Positions 1 to 8,704 are shown, counted from the stretch's first letter. The stretch is 19,931 bases of DNA from JBBRGG01 sp038240875 (GCA_038240875.1 JBBRGG010000030.1:1-19931), one strand, 5' to 3'. The notes: generated by a model not told the origin, from the letters alone. Numbers and translations are program-made.

Positions 1-1
1 G

Positions 2-1642
2 GATTCGATCACGGACAGCATGGGGATGGTGTCGGGCGCGACCGAGCACTTGTTCACGCTTTCACCTGGCGAAACAAAGGAATGGATCGTGGCGGTTGCG
101 CTGGGCGCGGAGCGTGATTCACTCGCGCCGGTAACGCCTGAGGAGTTTGCCAAGGCGTTGGAAGTAGAACGGGCGCGATGGACGAATGAAGTTGATAAGG
201 TCAAGATCCGCTTTGCGGACAAACAGTTGAACGACGCGATTCGTTCGACGTTGGCGTACATCTTGATTAATGCGGATGGGCCATCGATCCAGCCTGGGTC
301 GAGGTGTTATGAGCGGTCATGGATTCGCGATGGTTCGATGACTTCGGCTGCGCTTCTTGAGTATGGGCTGATGGATCGCGCGGTGAGGTTTATCGATTGG
401 TATGGGGCGTATGTGTATCCGGATGGGAAGGTGCCTTGCGTTGTGGACAAGCGCGGGGCTGATCCGGTGGACGAGCACGACAGCCATGGGCAGTACATTT
501 TCGCGGTAATGAACGCGTATCGATATACGAAGGATACGAGCATACTTGAGCGGCATTGGAATCGAGTTGATCTGGTTGCGAATCACATCCAGTCGTTGCG
601 GATGAAGCGGATGAGCGCGGAGTTTCAGGTTGGTGGACCGGCACGGCAAGAACCTGGAAAGGCAGCGGTGCCCGCGGAAGCGTTCTATGGCATCATGCCT
701 GAATCGATTTCGCATGAGGGGTATAGCGCCAAGCCCATGCACTCGTTTTGGGATGGGTTCTTTACATTACGTGGCTTGCGCGACGCGAGCGCGATCGCAA
801 GGATCTTGGGGAAGCAAGCAGAATCAGAGCGGTTTGCTGGGCTTGCGGAAGAGTTTCGCACGAGCCATTATGCCGCTATGCGAGCATCGATGAAGGCGCA
901 TGAGATTAGCTACATGCCTGGGTGTGTGGAGCTTGGAGACTTTGATTCGACGTCAACGACGGTTGCGCTGTGGCCTGGGGATGATTTGAAGTCGGACACG
1001 CGTGCGATGTTGGAGACGACGTTCGAGAAGTACATGGCGTTCTTCCGGGCACGGCGCGATGGCGGGCAGGCGTGGGAAGGTTTGACGCCTTATGAGTGGC
1101 GACATGTGGGTGCGCTTGCACGGCTGGGGCGAAGAGAAGATGGGCAGGAGGTTTTGGCGTGGTTCATGGGGCTTAGGAGGCCTTTGGAGTGGAATCATTG
1201 GGCGGAAGTGGTGTGGAATGAGCCGAGCACGCCACGGTTTATTGGGGACATGCCACATACTTGGTGTGGGTCAGACTTTTTGAATTCGGTGCGAGCGACG
1301 CTGGTGTATGAGAAGGATCAATCGCTGATGGTGTTTGGCGGGATCGTGGAAGAAGTGGCGCGAGAGGGGGTTTTGTTCGAGGGGATGCCAACGGAGTTTG
1401 GAAAGTTGAGCGCGAGACTGAGCGTGAAACAGTTTGAAGGAAGAGATCGGTTTGTGGTAGAACTTTCCGGCGATGCCAAGCCGAAGGCGGGAATTGTGGT
1501 AGCGTCGCCGATGGACGAGGCGGGTCGCGCGTCGGCGAACGTGAAGGTTTGGGTGAATGGGTCGGTGAGCAAGGTTGACGCTGAGGGTGGCGCGCGAGTC
1601 TTCTCGCTGCCGTCGAAGGTGGAATTTGAGCGGGCGGAGTAA
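2..1642 (+). CDS. Six-hairpin glycosidase-like protein, 5' partial
   Basis: The frame is open from base 2 and runs into the window from upstream, so the true start is missing; the first visible Met is at 20. About 546 residues are seen. Aromatic- and acid-rich blocks resemble (alpha/alpha)6-barrel sugar hydrolases: YERSWIRDG (about residues 98-105 from the Met at 20), DEHDSHGQYIF (151-161), then HSFWDGFFTLRG, GDFDSTSTTVALWPGD, WEGLTPYEWRHVGAL and a long Trp-rich stretch ending in HTWCGSDF. These are typical of six-hairpin glycosidases. I cannot assign a GH family or substrate, and the catalytic acids are not identified with certainty. The last ~110 residues look like a beta-rich C-terminal domain. 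A GH1 gene follows 109 bp downstream on the same strand, which suggests a shared role in oligosaccharide breakdown. An alternative is a non-catalytic barrel protein of the same superfamily. Confidence 0.7.
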   Translation, partial: DSITDSMGMVSGATEHLFTLSPGETKEWIVAVALGAERDSLAPVTPEEFAKALEVERARWTNEVDKVKIRFADKQLNDAIRSTLAYILINADGPSIQPGSRCYERSWIRDGSMTSAALLEYGLMDRAVRFIDWYGAYVYPDGKVPCVVDKRGADPVDEHDSHGQYIFAVMNAYRYTKDTSILERHWNRVDLVANHIQSLRMKRMSAEFQVGGPARQEPGKAAVPAEAFYGIMPESISHEGYSAKPMHSFWDGFFTLRGLRDASAIARILGKQAESERFAGLAEEFRTSHYAAMRASMKAHEISYMPGCVELGDFDSTSTTVALWPGDDLKSDTRAMLETTFEKYMAFFRARRDGGQAWEGLTPYEWRHVGALARLGRREDGQEVLAWFMGLRRPLEWNHWAEVVWNEPSTPRFIGDMPHTWCGSDFLNSVRATLVYEKDQSLMVFGGIVEEVAREGVLFEGMPTEFGKLSARLSVKQFEGRDRFVVELSGDAKPKAGIVVASPMDEAGRASANVKVWVNGSVSKVDAEGGARVFSLPSKVEFERAE

Positions 1643-1751
1643 GTGTTTGGGTTTGCTGCGAAGCCTTGGGCTGTGTGCAGTGTCGATTGTCCGCGGTGGA
1701 GCACGTGAATAGTTTCGAGCGATCAATGGAAGCGAGAGGAGCGAAGAGGGA

Positions 1752-3164
1752 ATGGCATTTCGTGAAGGATTCGTCTGGGGGGCTGCGTCGTCGGCGTATC
1801 AGGTCGAAGGCGGATGGAAAGCCGATGGCAAAGGGCCCAGCATCTGGGACCAATTTTCTCATGAAGCCGGGAATACGTACATGGGGCACACCGGCGATGT
1901 TGGGTGTGACCACTTCACGAAGTACAAAGAAGATGTGGCGATGATGGCGGAGATGGGGCTAAAGGCGTATCGCTTCAGCGTATCTTGGCCAAGGGTTGAG
2001 CCCAATGCCAGTGGCGAGGTGAATCAGGCGGGGGTTGATTTTTATAAGCGGTTAGTGGATGAATTGTTGGATCATGGCATCACGCCTTGGGTGACGTTGT
2101 TTCACTGGGATTTGCCTCTGTGGACGTATCACAAGGGCGGGTGGCTGAACCGCGACATTGCGGAGTGGTTTGCGAAGTACGCCGACACGATGACCAGAGC
2201 GCTAGGTGGGCGTGTGACCAAGTGGATGACGCTGAACGAGCCGCATATTTTCTTGGGGCCCAGCGAGCTAGAAGGGTTGCAGACGAGCAACGCGAAGAAG
2301 AGCCATGTTGAGCGGCTGTGGAGCGCGCACAATTCGCTACGAGCGCACGGGATGGGCGTGAAGGCGATTCGGGAGGCTTCGCCTAGCGTGTGTGAGGTTG
2401 GCTGGGCTCCAATTGGTCGATGCAAGACGCCGGCGACGAACACGCCCAAGGATATTGAGGCGGCACGGATCGCAACGCACGCGGTGACGACGAAGGACTA
2501 TTGGAACAACGCGTGGCTCGCGGACCCTGTGGTGCTTGGGCATTATCCCGAGGATGGGCTTGCGCTGTATCACAAGGATCTGGTGAACGCCGGGGACATG
2601 GGGCAGACGCATCGCGCGCTAACGAACGCGAAGGACTTGGCGACGATCTGCCAACCGATTGATTTCTATGGGATCAACGTGTATGACGCGGAGCGGATGG
2701 CGATGGGCGAGGATGGCGTGCCTAAGAAGGTGGAGTTTCCGCCTGGGCATGCGCGAAATTCGCTTGGGTGGTTTGTTGAGCCGACGGCGTTGTACTACGG
2801 GCCCAAGTTTTTGTACGAGAAGTACAAGTTGCCGATTGTCGTGACGGAAAATGGCATGGCGAGCCATGACTGGGTCGATCTGGATGGTCGGGTGCGAGAT
2901 ACACAGCGGATCGATTACACACGACGGTACTTGCGTGAGTTGCGGCGCGCCAGCGAAGACGGCGCAGACATTCGTGGGTACATGCACTGGTCCGTGATGG
3001 ACAACTACGAGTGGCAGAGCGCGTTCAAGGAACGCTTTGGCTTGATCCACATCGATTACACCACGGGCGTACGCACGATTAAGGATTCGGCGAGGTGGTA
3101 CAAAAAGGTCATTGAGAGCAAGGGCGCGAGCTTGGATTCGTCGTTGGAAGACGTGATGAGTTAA
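1752..3164 (+). CDS. GH1 beta-glucosidase
   Basis: This gene encodes a 470-residue retaining beta-glycosidase of family GH1, normal length for the family, which hydrolyses beta-linked glucosides such as cellobiose. The N-terminus FVWGAASSAYQVEG is the classic GH1 opening and fixes the ATG at 1752. Purine-rich Shine-Dalgarno-like runs lie at about 1734-1750. The acid/base Glu is E163 in MTLNEP, the nucleophile is E366 in VVTENG, and FHWDLP (118-123) and DNYEW (417-421) line the glucose site. No signal peptide is seen, so a cytoplasmic location is likely. It follows a glycosidase-like gene by 109 bp, plausibly in one transcript. Its stop lies only 3 bp from the stop of the convergent PilP-like gene, leaving no room for a terminator between them. 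Family assignment is secure; the exact substrate is not. Confidence 0.95.
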   Translation: MAFREGFVWGAASSAYQVEGGWKADGKGPSIWDQFSHEAGNTYMGHTGDVGCDHFTKYKEDVAMMAEMGLKAYRFSVSWPRVEPNASGEVNQAGVDFYKRLVDELLDHGITPWVTLFHWDLPLWTYHKGGWLNRDIAEWFAKYADTMTRALGGRVTKWMTLNEPHIFLGPSELEGLQTSNAKKSHVERLWSAHNSLRAHGMGVKAIREASPSVCEVGWAPIGRCKTPATNTPKDIEAARIATHAVTTKDYWNNAWLADPVVLGHYPEDGLALYHKDLVNAGDMGQTHRALTNAKDLATICQPIDFYGINVYDAERMAMGEDGVPKKVEFPPGHARNSLGWFVEPTALYYGPKFLYEKYKLPIVVTENGMASHDWVDLDGRVRDTQRIDYTRRYLRELRRASEDGADIRGYMHWSVMDNYEWQSAFKERFGLIHIDYTTGVRTIKDSARWYKKVIESKGASLDSSLEDVMS

Positions 3165-3167
3165 GTA

Positions 3168-3761
3168 TCACTTTGGTAACTCGGCGCTTTGCCGAAGTCG
3201 AAGGATGTGCTCTACGCCGGTTTCGTGCACGATCTCGACGATGCCCTTGTCGGCGTCGATTGCTCCAATTGACCAACCTGGGGCGACGACATCGCCCACA
3301 CGCCGAAGCGCGCCAGAGACAACAGCGATAGGCCGACCGGCGCTGGTCATAATACTTGTCAGAGGAAGAACCGGGGGCGTGAAGGTTGGCATGGGATCAT
3401 TTGGATTGAGCGTGAGTTGTTGAACGCCGCGACGTTCACCGGGGAGCTTGGTCAGCGGCGTCGAAGCGAAGCGTTCGCTCATCGGCGTGGTGCGAGCGTC
3501 GTTGATCATGCGATCGATATCGGTGGGCTTACGAAACTTGTACTTGAGAGGTTCAGACGCGTTGATCGTGCTGACAGCAATAGTGTCAGCGTGCTGCGCG
3601 GAGGCGGATTGTGGGCTAGCCATTGGGAGGCCATAGTGCGCGATGCCGATAGTGATGATGGGCAGCGTGCAGGCAAGTAGTGCCACACCATTCCAGCCGG
3701 ACCAGGAGCGAGAGATGTACTTGGAAGTATGAGCTAGAAATCCCAAAGCCATGAGTGTCAT
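3168..3761 (-). CDS. PilP/GspC-like inner-membrane assembly protein
   Basis: The product has 197 residues, with one membrane segment at about 24-42, a low-complexity linker, and a compact C-terminal domain at about 134-193 (LTSIMTSAGRPIAVVSGALRRVGDVV..GWSIGAIDADKGIVEIV). That pattern, a beta-rich domain with GD.V and a self-contained I.....V.I strand pair, is like the homology region shared by PilP and GspC, which contacts the secretin. It is the last gene of the minus-strand pilus/secretion cluster. Its ATG overlaps the PilO-like stop by 4 bp and has a good Shine-Dalgarno (AGGAG, 7 nt upstream). Known role in the family: coupling the inner-membrane platform to the outer-membrane secretin. 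No secretin gene is in the window. The assignment rests on position plus domain pattern, as sequence similarity in this family is weak. Confidence 0.6.
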   Translation of the reverse strand: MTLMALGFLAHTSKYISRSWSGWNGVALLACTLPIITIGIAHYGLPMASPQSASAQHADTIAVSTINASEPLKYKFRKPTDIDRMINDARTTPMSERFASTPLTKLPGERRGVQQLTLNPNDPMPTFTPPVLPLTSIMTSAGRPIAVVSGALRRVGDVVAPGWSIGAIDADKGIVEIVHETGVEHILRLRQSAELPK

Positions 3762-4522
3762 TTTGCTTCTCCTACCACGGTTGGGATTGAAGGCGAAGCG
3801 GACGGTGAAGGCGTGCTATCGCGCTTAGTAGTTGAAGGCAAATCTGAACGAGGCATATCAGAAGAAGGTGTATAAGAAGAAGGCGAGGCGTTCGCACGCA
3901 AGATCGAATCGGGCAGCGTGAGTTCGAGGTGCAGAGTTTCGATGCTCGCGCTGACCCAATCGTGCCCGACCGATTCTTCCGCGTTTGGCTTTGGCGATGG
4001 TGTCATTCGGAAGGACATGATGCGTGTTGCACCGACTCGCGTTTCAACCGCGTTGAGCATTCGGGTGACGGCCTCATATGTGCCAGAGATATCGATGGTG
4101 TAGACGATCCGCTTGGTCATTGATTCGTTGCGTCGGCCATCAATAATGCGTGGCTCGACGCGATCGATTCGTACGCCATATTCCTCGGCGAAGGCTCTGT
4201 ACGTGTCGTAAAGGGTGGCGGGATCGGCACTCGTCTTTGTAAAATCGCGCAGCGATACGGCGACCTTACGAAGCTCCTGACCTTTCACACGTGGATCGAC
4301 ATATCCGGCTTGTCGCGTAAAACCACGCGAGATCTGTGTTTCAACGTTTGCGATCTGCTCCCGGCGGAGTGTTACAGCCTGCTGCTTTGGCGTAACGATG
4401 ATGAACCATGCACCGGCACAGACGATCGAGAGAATAGCTATTCGCACGATGGCGGCGCGCTGGTCCCGCATGGACGTGACACTCAAAGGTTGCAGATTTG
4501 GGTTACTTTGGGGATTGTTCAT
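3758..4522 (-). CDS. PilO/GspM-like inner-membrane assembly protein
   Basis: The product has 254 residues: a short cytoplasmic N-terminus, one membrane helix at about 24-43, a coiled-coil-like stretch (about 45-65), then a ferredoxin-like periplasmic region that includes VYTIDISGTYEAVTRMLNAVE, a pattern characteristic of PilO/GspM. The last ~40 residues are an unusual Ser/Pro/Thr-rich tail. The gene starts 3 bp after the stop of the PilMN fusion, with a Shine-Dalgarno (AGGAGG) about 10 nt upstream of the ATG, and overlaps the next gene by 4 bp, so translation is probably coupled. In known systems PilO pairs with PilN and PilP to form the inner-membrane alignment complex. The family is called from topology and gene order more than from conserved residues. 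Confidence 0.7.
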   Translation of the reverse strand: MNNPQSNPNLQPLSVTSMRDQRAAIVRIAILSIVCAGAWFIIVTPKQQAVTLRREQIANVETQISRGFTRQAGYVDPRVKGQELRKVAVSLRDFTKTSADPATLYDTYRAFAEEYGVRIDRVEPRIIDGRRNESMTKRIVYTIDISGTYEAVTRMLNAVETRVGATRIMSFRMTPSPKPNAEESVGHDWVSASIETLHLELTLPDSILRANASPSSYTPSSDMPRSDLPSTTKRDSTPSPSASPSIPTVVGEAK

Positions 4523-4525
4523 GCG

Positions 4526-6337
4526 TCAACGGCCTCCTGCGGGAGACTCATCGAGAGCCGCGCTTTCAGTTGCGATTTCGACTGCAACACCGACTCCATC
4601 GATCAGAGGTGGCGTGGTTTGTAGTGCTAAGGCAATGACAAACTGTGTTCGTTCGACATTTGAGCCATCGCGGAGGACGCGAGTTGAGGTGAGTCTTGCC
4701 GAAGCTACACCAGGGAGCACGGCGAGCCTGTTGATGAAGGCAGAGAGCTGATCATCTGTGATACTTGCCGGATTGGTTGATGCCATTCCTCGAATTGTGA
4801 TTACAGCGCTCTTGGCTTGTTCGTTGGAGTATCCGCCAAGAATCTCAAGAATAGCGATGTGTTCGCCAGACGCAAACGAGAGAGCGCGAAGCTTTGATGC
4901 CCAAGCAGGGCGCATACCGAGATCTTCGTTGATTTCTGCGGCGACGCGAGAAAGGTCTAACGCGAGTGTATCAGCTTCGATGCTCGACGCCGCTTGCTCT
5001 TGGAGTTCAACAACCTTTGGCAATTGTTCTGTTTCGATTCGATCGACTGTGGCTCGGCTTTGATTCGACCCAAATATCCCGAAAAGCACGGCGGACAACC
5101 CCAAGGCTCCGCCACAGAGCGTTGCTACACGTGCGCGACGATTGCCACGGGCATGCTGCTCGCATTGCGGGAGGAACGGCGTGAAACGAGAACGCATGCG
5201 AAGCAAGTCCGCCATATCACCAAGTGGCTCTTCGACGTCGGAAGTCTGAAGAGATTTGTCCCCAACATCTACCGGCATGTCGAGATGGCTCGTGAGGACG
5301 TTATCAAGGCCACGGATGCGTGCGCCTGGTCCGGTAAGAACGATCGAAACTCGATGAAGTTCACTTTCGGGGATGGTAAAGCGCAGCGTCTGCCTGGTTT
5401 CGACGCAGAATCGCTGGACAACTGCTTGCATCAAAGGAAGAAATGCATCGGCACGAAACGTGATTGAAGGATCGAGCATATCGCCACGCTTAGGAATGCC
5501 ACACGCAAATAGAAGCTTCGACGCGTGCTCAAGGTTGGGCAAGACAACTCCCGAAGCAGTAGCTCCGCGGATCATCGCTTCGACCAAGAGGGAATACCCG
5601 ATGTCAATTGCACGCACGAACTCAACACGTTGCTGCGTAACACCGATGAGAACCATGGCGTGTTCGCCCAGATAAAGCACAGGAAGCACGCTCGTACCAC
5701 TGTGTCGTTGAGAAGCGGCTAGGGCTGCTTGCAGTGCGGCGTCCATCACCGCAAGCTTGGAAGGAACGATGGCCACCGGCACGAGGCCAGAGCGCCGAAG
5801 CCACATGCCGATAGCATCGATTGTGGCCTGCTGTTCTGCCGAAGCAAAGATGTGCGAAGCGATGACGCGAGCCTCGCCAGTGAATTGGGACGCTGTTGCA
5901 GTATCAGTTTGATCAACGGCCAATTGCGAGGCTACTTTGAGTTGGTCGCGCAGATTCGCAGGATTCTCAATCCATGGGCATACGCGCATGGTCCAACCTT
6001 CAGCTTTGCCCGAGATCGTTTCACGCAACGCAAGAGTGCCAGCGTGAAGGGCAGTTGTACCACGAGCTGGCGATGCGAAAGCGTCCGCGAGAAGCTTTGA
6101 TCCAACATACGAAAGCGTGACGCGAGTGCCTTGCGTGATACCCAATGACGCGATGAGTTCACGCAAAGGCTGATCGAGCACCCGAAAGCCGTCGGTCCAT
6201 ACGGTGTCGAAGAAGCCAGGCGGAAAGGCGATCCGGTTGCTGCGAATCACTTCGCCTCCAGCGGCGATCGTGGCAGCACGCAACCCGCTGGGGAGCAATG
6301 CGATCACTACAGGCGTCTTTGGCATTACACTTTGCAT
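4526..6337 (-). CDS. PilM-PilN fusion (GspL-like) assembly protein
   Basis: This is a long protein joining a cytoplasmic actin-like PilM domain to a PilN/GspL-like membrane part. Numbered from the upstream ATG at 6367, the actin-like region spans about 15-370 (IDAIGMWLRRSGLVPVAIVPSKLAVMDAAL, EFVRAIDIGYSLLVEAM, VSIVLTGPGARIRGLDNVL); a membrane helix follows at about 415-433, then a coiled coil and a periplasmic ferredoxin-like domain (about 505-585, LEILGGYSNEQAKSAVITIRG). I chose the second ATG (6337, 603 residues) because GGAGAGA lies upstream of it, while the ATG at 6367 has no Shine-Dalgarno. In most type IV pilus systems PilM and PilN are separate; in type II secretion GspL has this fused layout. 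The gene follows a 172-bp gap holding a hairpin. The role is inferred: linking the ATPase to the periplasmic alignment complex. Confidence 0.8.
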   Translation of the reverse strand: MQSVMPKTPVVIALLPSGLRAATIAAGGEVIRSNRIAFPPGFFDTVWTDGFRVLDQPLRELIASLGITQGTRVTLSYVGSKLLADAFASPARGTTALHAGTLALRETISGKAEGWTMRVCPWIENPANLRDQLKVASQLAVDQTDTATASQFTGEARVIASHIFASAEQQATIDAIGMWLRRSGLVPVAIVPSKLAVMDAALQAALAASQRHSGTSVLPVLYLGEHAMVLIGVTQQRVEFVRAIDIGYSLLVEAMIRGATASGVVLPNLEHASKLLFACGIPKRGDMLDPSITFRADAFLPLMQAVVQRFCVETRQTLRFTIPESELHRVSIVLTGPGARIRGLDNVLTSHLDMPVDVGDKSLQTSDVEEPLGDMADLLRMRSRFTPFLPQCEQHARGNRRARVATLCGGALGLSAVLFGIFGSNQSRATVDRIETEQLPKVVELQEQAASSIEADTLALDLSRVAAEINEDLGMRPAWASKLRALSFASGEHIAILEILGGYSNEQAKSAVITIRGMASTNPASITDDQLSAFINRLAVLPGVASARLTSTRVLRDGSNVERTQFVIALALQTTPPLIDGVGVAVEIATESAALDESPAGGR

Positions 6338-6411
6338 CGAACGCTTCTCTCCAATAATTAGACACATGGGAGATATCGACGTTCAAAGGCATGACCTTTG
6401 CCTCACTTGAC

Positions 6412-6455
6412 GAAGCAACGAGTAGTTTCCACTACAATTGGCTACTTCGTGCTTC
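6412..6455. other. Hairpin in gap before the PilMN gene
   Basis: Arms 6412-6425 and 6442-6455 pair as GAAGC/GCTTC, ACGA/TCGT and GTAG/CTAC: 13 base pairs with one bulged base on each arm and a 16-nt loop, which can add a 3-bp inner stem. It lies in the intercistronic gap between the PilX-like stop and the PilMN start. Neither strand has a T-run after it, so it is not a standard intrinsic terminator. An mRNA processing or stability element, or a protein site, is possible. Confidence 0.5.
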
Positions 6456-6509
6456 CTAAACCACATCTTCACCCAAAAAGAGCGGATGTTTGATAAAGCT
6501 CATTGAAGA

Positions 6510-6917
6510 TCAGGGCACGCTGAGGACAATCGATATGCGACGGCTCGCATCGCCACTGGTGCCCTCGATCGTGATCGTGCCAGGTGTAGCGGTTGCAGGG
6601 ACTGTGACGTACGTAATCCTGGCATTACTCAGCATGAGCGACGAGCCAACTACGGGAACGCTGAGCCCTTCGCGTACGAGTCGAGAAGCAATGATTCCGC
6701 CTCCTTCGGCTGCATAGAAAGCTCGCGTTGTTTCGACACGAAGAGCCGCGAGCGAAAGGTCATCGCCACTGGCACCAACAGCACCAAGTATCGCAAGATT
6801 CAGTATCGCAAGCAAGAGCACGACTACTGCGATTCCCGCCCCGCGTCGAACGCGTTTTTTTCTATGCGCGCGACAAGCACGGCTTTTTGTGACCTGTGTT
6901 GCATGTCTGATCGTCAT
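6510..6917 (-). CDS. PilX-like minor pilin / pilus assembly protein
   Basis: The product has 135 residues: a very basic N-terminus (RAHRKKRVRRG), a hydrophobic helix at about 27-48 (GIAVVVLLLAILNLAILGAV), then the sequence VETTRAFYAAEGGGIIASRL. The AFYAAE.G. motif after the first helix is the signature of PilX N-terminal-like proteins. Unlike the neighbouring pilins it lacks the FTLIE glutamate at position +5, as do GspK and PilX proteins, which cap filament tips in known systems. It is much shorter than a typical GspK (about 300 residues), so the large globular domain is missing. It lies 33 bp after the J-like pilin gene and is probably co-transcribed with it. Confidence 0.7.
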   Translation of the reverse strand: MTIRHATQVTKSRACRAHRKKRVRRGAGIAVVVLLLAILNLAILGAVGASGDDLSLAALRVETTRAFYAAEGGGIIASRLVREGLSVPVVGSSLMLSNARITYVTVPATATPGTITIEGTSGDASRRISIVLSVP

Positions 6918-6950
6918 GAGCAGTATCCTTCAAGAGAATATCGCGGCGTT

Positions 6951-7469
6951 TCATGGCTCGGTCAATCGTGATCGGATGAGCGCGGTTACATTAAGTTCAA
7001 CGCCTTCGACCGTGAGCGATACGTTGATGCGTTGCGTGGTCGCGGGCAGTGATGCAGAACTTGTCACGCCTGTATTTGAGAGGTACGTGAACTGCAGATT
7101 GTCGACGTTGCGAACAAGCACTGCGGATTGGCCACTGGCTGTAACGAGCAATAGATCCGTGCCATTCAGTTGAATTGCGGATGTGTTTGTGAGCGTGAGC
7201 GTATCGGTACCTGCAGAAGTTATCGCTACTGTGCCTTGAGCTGGGCCGCTGGGAATTTCGCGGATGAAGCGGACGATTCTGTCCATCGCATATGCTGCTC
7301 GTTCGAAGCTAGCGCGGTTCCGTGTGCTTTGTGCATAGGTTTCGGAAACACCAATGATAACAGGGAGCGACGACGCGCCGATAATGCCGAGCACAACAAC
7401 CGCAGTGACGACTTCGATGAGTGTTACGCCGCGACGAGACAACGTAGCTTTTGTGGCTTTCGTGCTCAT
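6951..7469 (-). CDS. PilW/GspJ-like minor prepilin
   Basis: The type IV prepilin signature RRG|VTLIEVVTAVVVLGIIGASSLPVI is present, with Gly at -1 and Glu at +5 of the mature protein. I chose the ATG at 7469 (172 residues, 14-residue leader); an in-frame ATG at 7505 would give a 26-residue leader, and neither has a clear Shine-Dalgarno. Behind the helix the sequence FERAAYAMDRIVRFIREIPSG matches the second part of the N-terminal helix of J/W-type pseudopilins. The rest is a Thr/Ser-rich beta domain. In known systems the J-type pilin joins I and K in the filament tip complex, consistent with its place between the I-like and PilX-like genes. Confidence 0.75.
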   Translation of the reverse strand: MSTKATKATLSRRGVTLIEVVTAVVVLGIIGASSLPVIIGVSETYAQSTRNRASFERAAYAMDRIVRFIREIPSGPAQGTVAITSAGTDTLTLTNTSAIQLNGTDLLLVTASGQSAVLVRNVDNLQFTYLSNTGVTSSASLPATTQRINVSLTVEGVELNVTALIRSRLTEP

Positions 7470-7547
7470 GGATGGCGTAAGAAATTGTTTGGTGTGGTGT
7501 TGCATGGAGTGTCAAAGCGAGCCAAAGCGATTGTCGACAATCATCAT

Positions 7548-8048
7548 TTATCGAGCAGCTATAACGGCTGATACCGCGATTGACAATGGTGGTCCACTCG
7601 CGCTGGGAGCGGCGATTGTGACGGTGATTATTCGAAACGTGTTGCGGAGTGGGTCAGCGTCAACAACCCCACTGGGACCGACGATGCCACCGATATTTAC
7701 GGTGTACGTGAAGCCCATGGTGGTCAAGCCTTGAAATTGCGTTGAGAGGCGTGCTCGCAAACCGTTCACAGGTGTATCGAGGTACAATGCGGAGTTCACG
7801 AACGCTTCGAATCCAAGGCCAGTGGCGGTGCTCGCACTGTCGGCAAGAATGTTCTCGATGATCGTGGTCGCCATGAAAGTTGCACGCGTCGCATTGATCG
7901 CGTCGGCTTGTCGGCTTACGGATGAATCGAGCCAAAGAATAGTCGGTGGCACCGAGATTGCGAGCACAACGATGACGACAACGGCTTCGATGAGAGAGAA
8001 GCCACGGCGAGCACGCTTTGCAATACTGGGACTTTGTTTCGGATTCAT
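7548..8048 (-). CDS. GspI/PilV-like minor prepilin
   Basis: The product is a 166-residue prepilin with a 16-residue basic leader and a clean cleavage site RARRG|FSLIEAVVVIVVLAISVPPTIL (Gly at -1, Glu at +5). The following ATFMATTIIENILAD resembles the A..A..I.E..L.. stretch of I/V-type pilins. The ATG overlaps the end of the upstream GspH-like gene by 4 bp and has GGGAG 6 nt ahead, so the two are probably translationally coupled. The globular part is small and rich in beta-formers. The assignment to I/V rather than J rests on gene order and the short length. Confidence 0.75.
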   Translation of the reverse strand: MNPKQSPSIAKRARRGFSLIEAVVVIVVLAISVPPTILWLDSSVSRQADAINATRATFMATTIIENILADSASTATGLGFEAFVNSALYLDTPVNGLRARLSTQFQGLTTMGFTYTVNIGGIVGPSGVVDADPLRNTFRIITVTIAAPSASGPPLSIAVSAVIAAR

Positions 8049-8677
8049 GGCGTGCTCCCTGCTTTACCGTTGCCGTAGTCAACCATGACGGCGCCAGTAT
8101 TGGGATGTACTTGGATGATCAAGTTGCCGGTGAGCGTGATCTGCGAAACAGTCGTAGGCGAGCCGATGCGCTCACCCGACAAGTTGCGAAGATCAGGAGT
8201 GCCATTGAACGAGAACCAGAAGGAAGTGGAAGATCCACCAGCGGCCTGAGATTGAATCGATGAGACGGATACGCCCGGAAACGCCGTATTCAGCGTCGTA
8301 GCTGGCCAAGGCGAACCGCTCGCATCGAGAGCTGGTTCTACTGCCAAGGTTGTGCGGTTCAAGCAAACGAGTTGGAATGCTCCGCTCGTTGTGTTCAACT
8401 GAAGTGCGTGCGGGGTGCTTGTGGCCATGGCACGAGCGCGAGCGAGCAAAAGAAGTCGTTCAATCTCGCGTGCGGCGGCGGCCCTGCGTGCGTCCGCCAT
8501 CGATGCGAATGCAGGCACGACTGATACTGCGAGGATCGCCGTGATACTGACGACGACGAGCACTTCGATTAATGTGAATGCGCGCAGCCGCCGCGAACTG
8601 CTTGCTAGTCTGCGAATACGCCGCGTTTGCGCGGGCGCATGGGTGAGGTTCGTACGTAGTTGAGAGTGTAATTCCAT
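8045..8677 (-). CDS. GspH/FimT-like minor prepilin
   Basis: The product has 210 residues. The prepilin signature is RRLRA|FTLIEVLVVVSITAILAVSVVPAF, followed by AREIERLLLLARARAMATSTPHALQL, which is the GspH/FimT hallmark (helix, then a run of beta strands). Residue -1 at the cleavage site is Ala rather than the usual Gly. The leader is long (33 residues) and there is no internal Met to shorten it. The gene sits 27 bp after the G-like pilin and overlaps the I-like gene by 4 bp. In known systems GspH is a minor pseudopilin of the filament tip. Confidence 0.8.
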   Translation of the reverse strand: MELHSQLRTNLTHAPAQTRRIRRLASSSRRLRAFTLIEVLVVVSITAILAVSVVPAFASMADARRAAAAREIERLLLLARARAMATSTPHALQLNTTSGAFQLVCLNRTTLAVEPALDASGSPWPATTLNTAFPGVSVSSIQSQAAGGSSTSFWFSFNGTPDLRNLSGERIGSPTTVSQITLTGNLIIQVHPNTGAVMVDYGNGKAGSTP

Positions 8678-8704
8678 CGTGCTTTCGTGTGCCTGGAATG
8701 CGAA

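Noticed and set aside
1239..1913. 224-residue open frame on the minus strand
   Set aside because: It overlaps the glycosidase-like and GH1 genes and its Pro/Ser/Arg-rich translation has the look of an antisense frame.
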